From the NCBI GenBank assembly GCA_004195335.1, contig SDWK01000322.1, positions 1 to 6,189 of the forward strand: a DNA stretch of 6,189 nucleotides, written 5' to 3'. The DNA comes from Shewanella sp. (GTDB lineage: Bacteria; Pseudomonadota; Gammaproteobacteria; Enterobacterales; Shewanellaceae). The position numbers were made by a program, and so were the translations under genes. Under the pieces are notes generated by a model. The model did no database searches. It saw only the letters and a list, made by a program, of their open reading frames with translations, and had not been told where the DNA came from. Positions within the stretch are counted from its first letter, which is position 1. Each line of letters opens with the position of its first letter. Positions 5,975 to 6,189 of the stretch are shown one piece after another.

Positions 5975-6189
5975 TAATACCAATCGGTATAAGAAAGTGA
6001 TCTACTCAGAGTCTTTTTGGCAACTAATTCAAGGCGAATGGATGAGGAAATGGTGATCCCTTCTGAAGCCATTCAACGCAGAAGTAGGCAGCCAAAAACA
6101 CTCCTGAAAGGCGAGTTTTAGCGCATCTGATGCCGTGTTAACGAGCTTAAACGTAGAATAACTATGTTCTTCACTCGTTGCGAGCAACA
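5975..6189. repeat. Structured, dyad-rich intergenic element (possible dispersed repeat, open at right edge)
   Basis: No plausible gene on either strand. The stretch opens with the palindrome ATACC-AATC-GGTAT (5977-5990). It then holds nested inverted repeats: TTTTTGGC (6014-6021) with GCCAAAAA (6091-6098), enclosing GAATGG (6036-6041) with CCATTC (6069-6074). Further right are AACGAG (6140-6145) with CTCGTT (6174-6179) and the compact GTTGC-GA-GCAAC (6177-6188). The ACCAATCGGT-type opening resembles intergenic repeats I associate with Shewanella and other marine gammaproteobacteria, but copy number cannot be judged from one window. The alternatives are a structured small RNA or the upstream regulatory region of a gene beyond the edge. 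Confidence 0.4.

Overview
The window looks like ordinary chromosome from a marine gammaproteobacterium, most likely Shewanella or a close relative. This rests on the protein character (MetY, a GAF-GGDEF-EAL protein, a DUF599 membrane protein, a cold-shock-domain/membrane hybrid), the moderate GC content, and two recognisable gammaproteobacterial regulatory sites: a MetJ operator and a sigma-28 (FliA) promoter. The genus call is from memory of family sequences, not from a search.

Layout, left to right. (1) 1-504, minus strand: the N-terminal 168 codons of a cold-shock-domain protein with one membrane segment; its 3' end lies outside the window. (2) 621-1082, minus: a small lysine/glutamate-rich coiled-coil protein, probably FlxA-like, behind a near-consensus FliA promoter. 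(3) 1298-2587, plus: metY (O-acetylhomoserine sulfhydrylase), transcribed divergently from the FlxA-like gene, with two tandem met boxes overlapping its likely -35. (4) 2865-4802, plus: a cytoplasmic GAF-GGDEF-EAL protein whose GGDEF site is degenerate (AGSEF) and whose EAL site looks intact, so probably a c-di-GMP phosphodiesterase. A plausible sigma-70 promoter and a 7+7 bp dyad precede it. (5) 4874-5035, minus: a 53-codon stub matching the start of DUF6765-type proteins, apparently a truncated gene remnant, with local direct and inverted repeats at the broken end. (6) 5160-5894, minus: a four-helix DUF599 inner-membrane protein. (7) 5895-6189: no gene, but a palindrome- and dyad-rich stretch that resembles a dispersed intergenic repeat and runs off the right edge.

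The genes do not form one pathway or operon. Two themes recur: motility and c-di-GMP (FliA-controlled FlxA-like protein, EAL phosphodiesterase) and methionine synthesis (metY under MetJ). I see no defence system, CRISPR array, transposase, phage gene, tRNA or rRNA. The most informative observations are regulatory (FliA and MetJ sites), the dead-GGDEF/live-EAL architecture, the DUF6765 stub, and the structured element at the right end. I do not see a new multi-gene system here.
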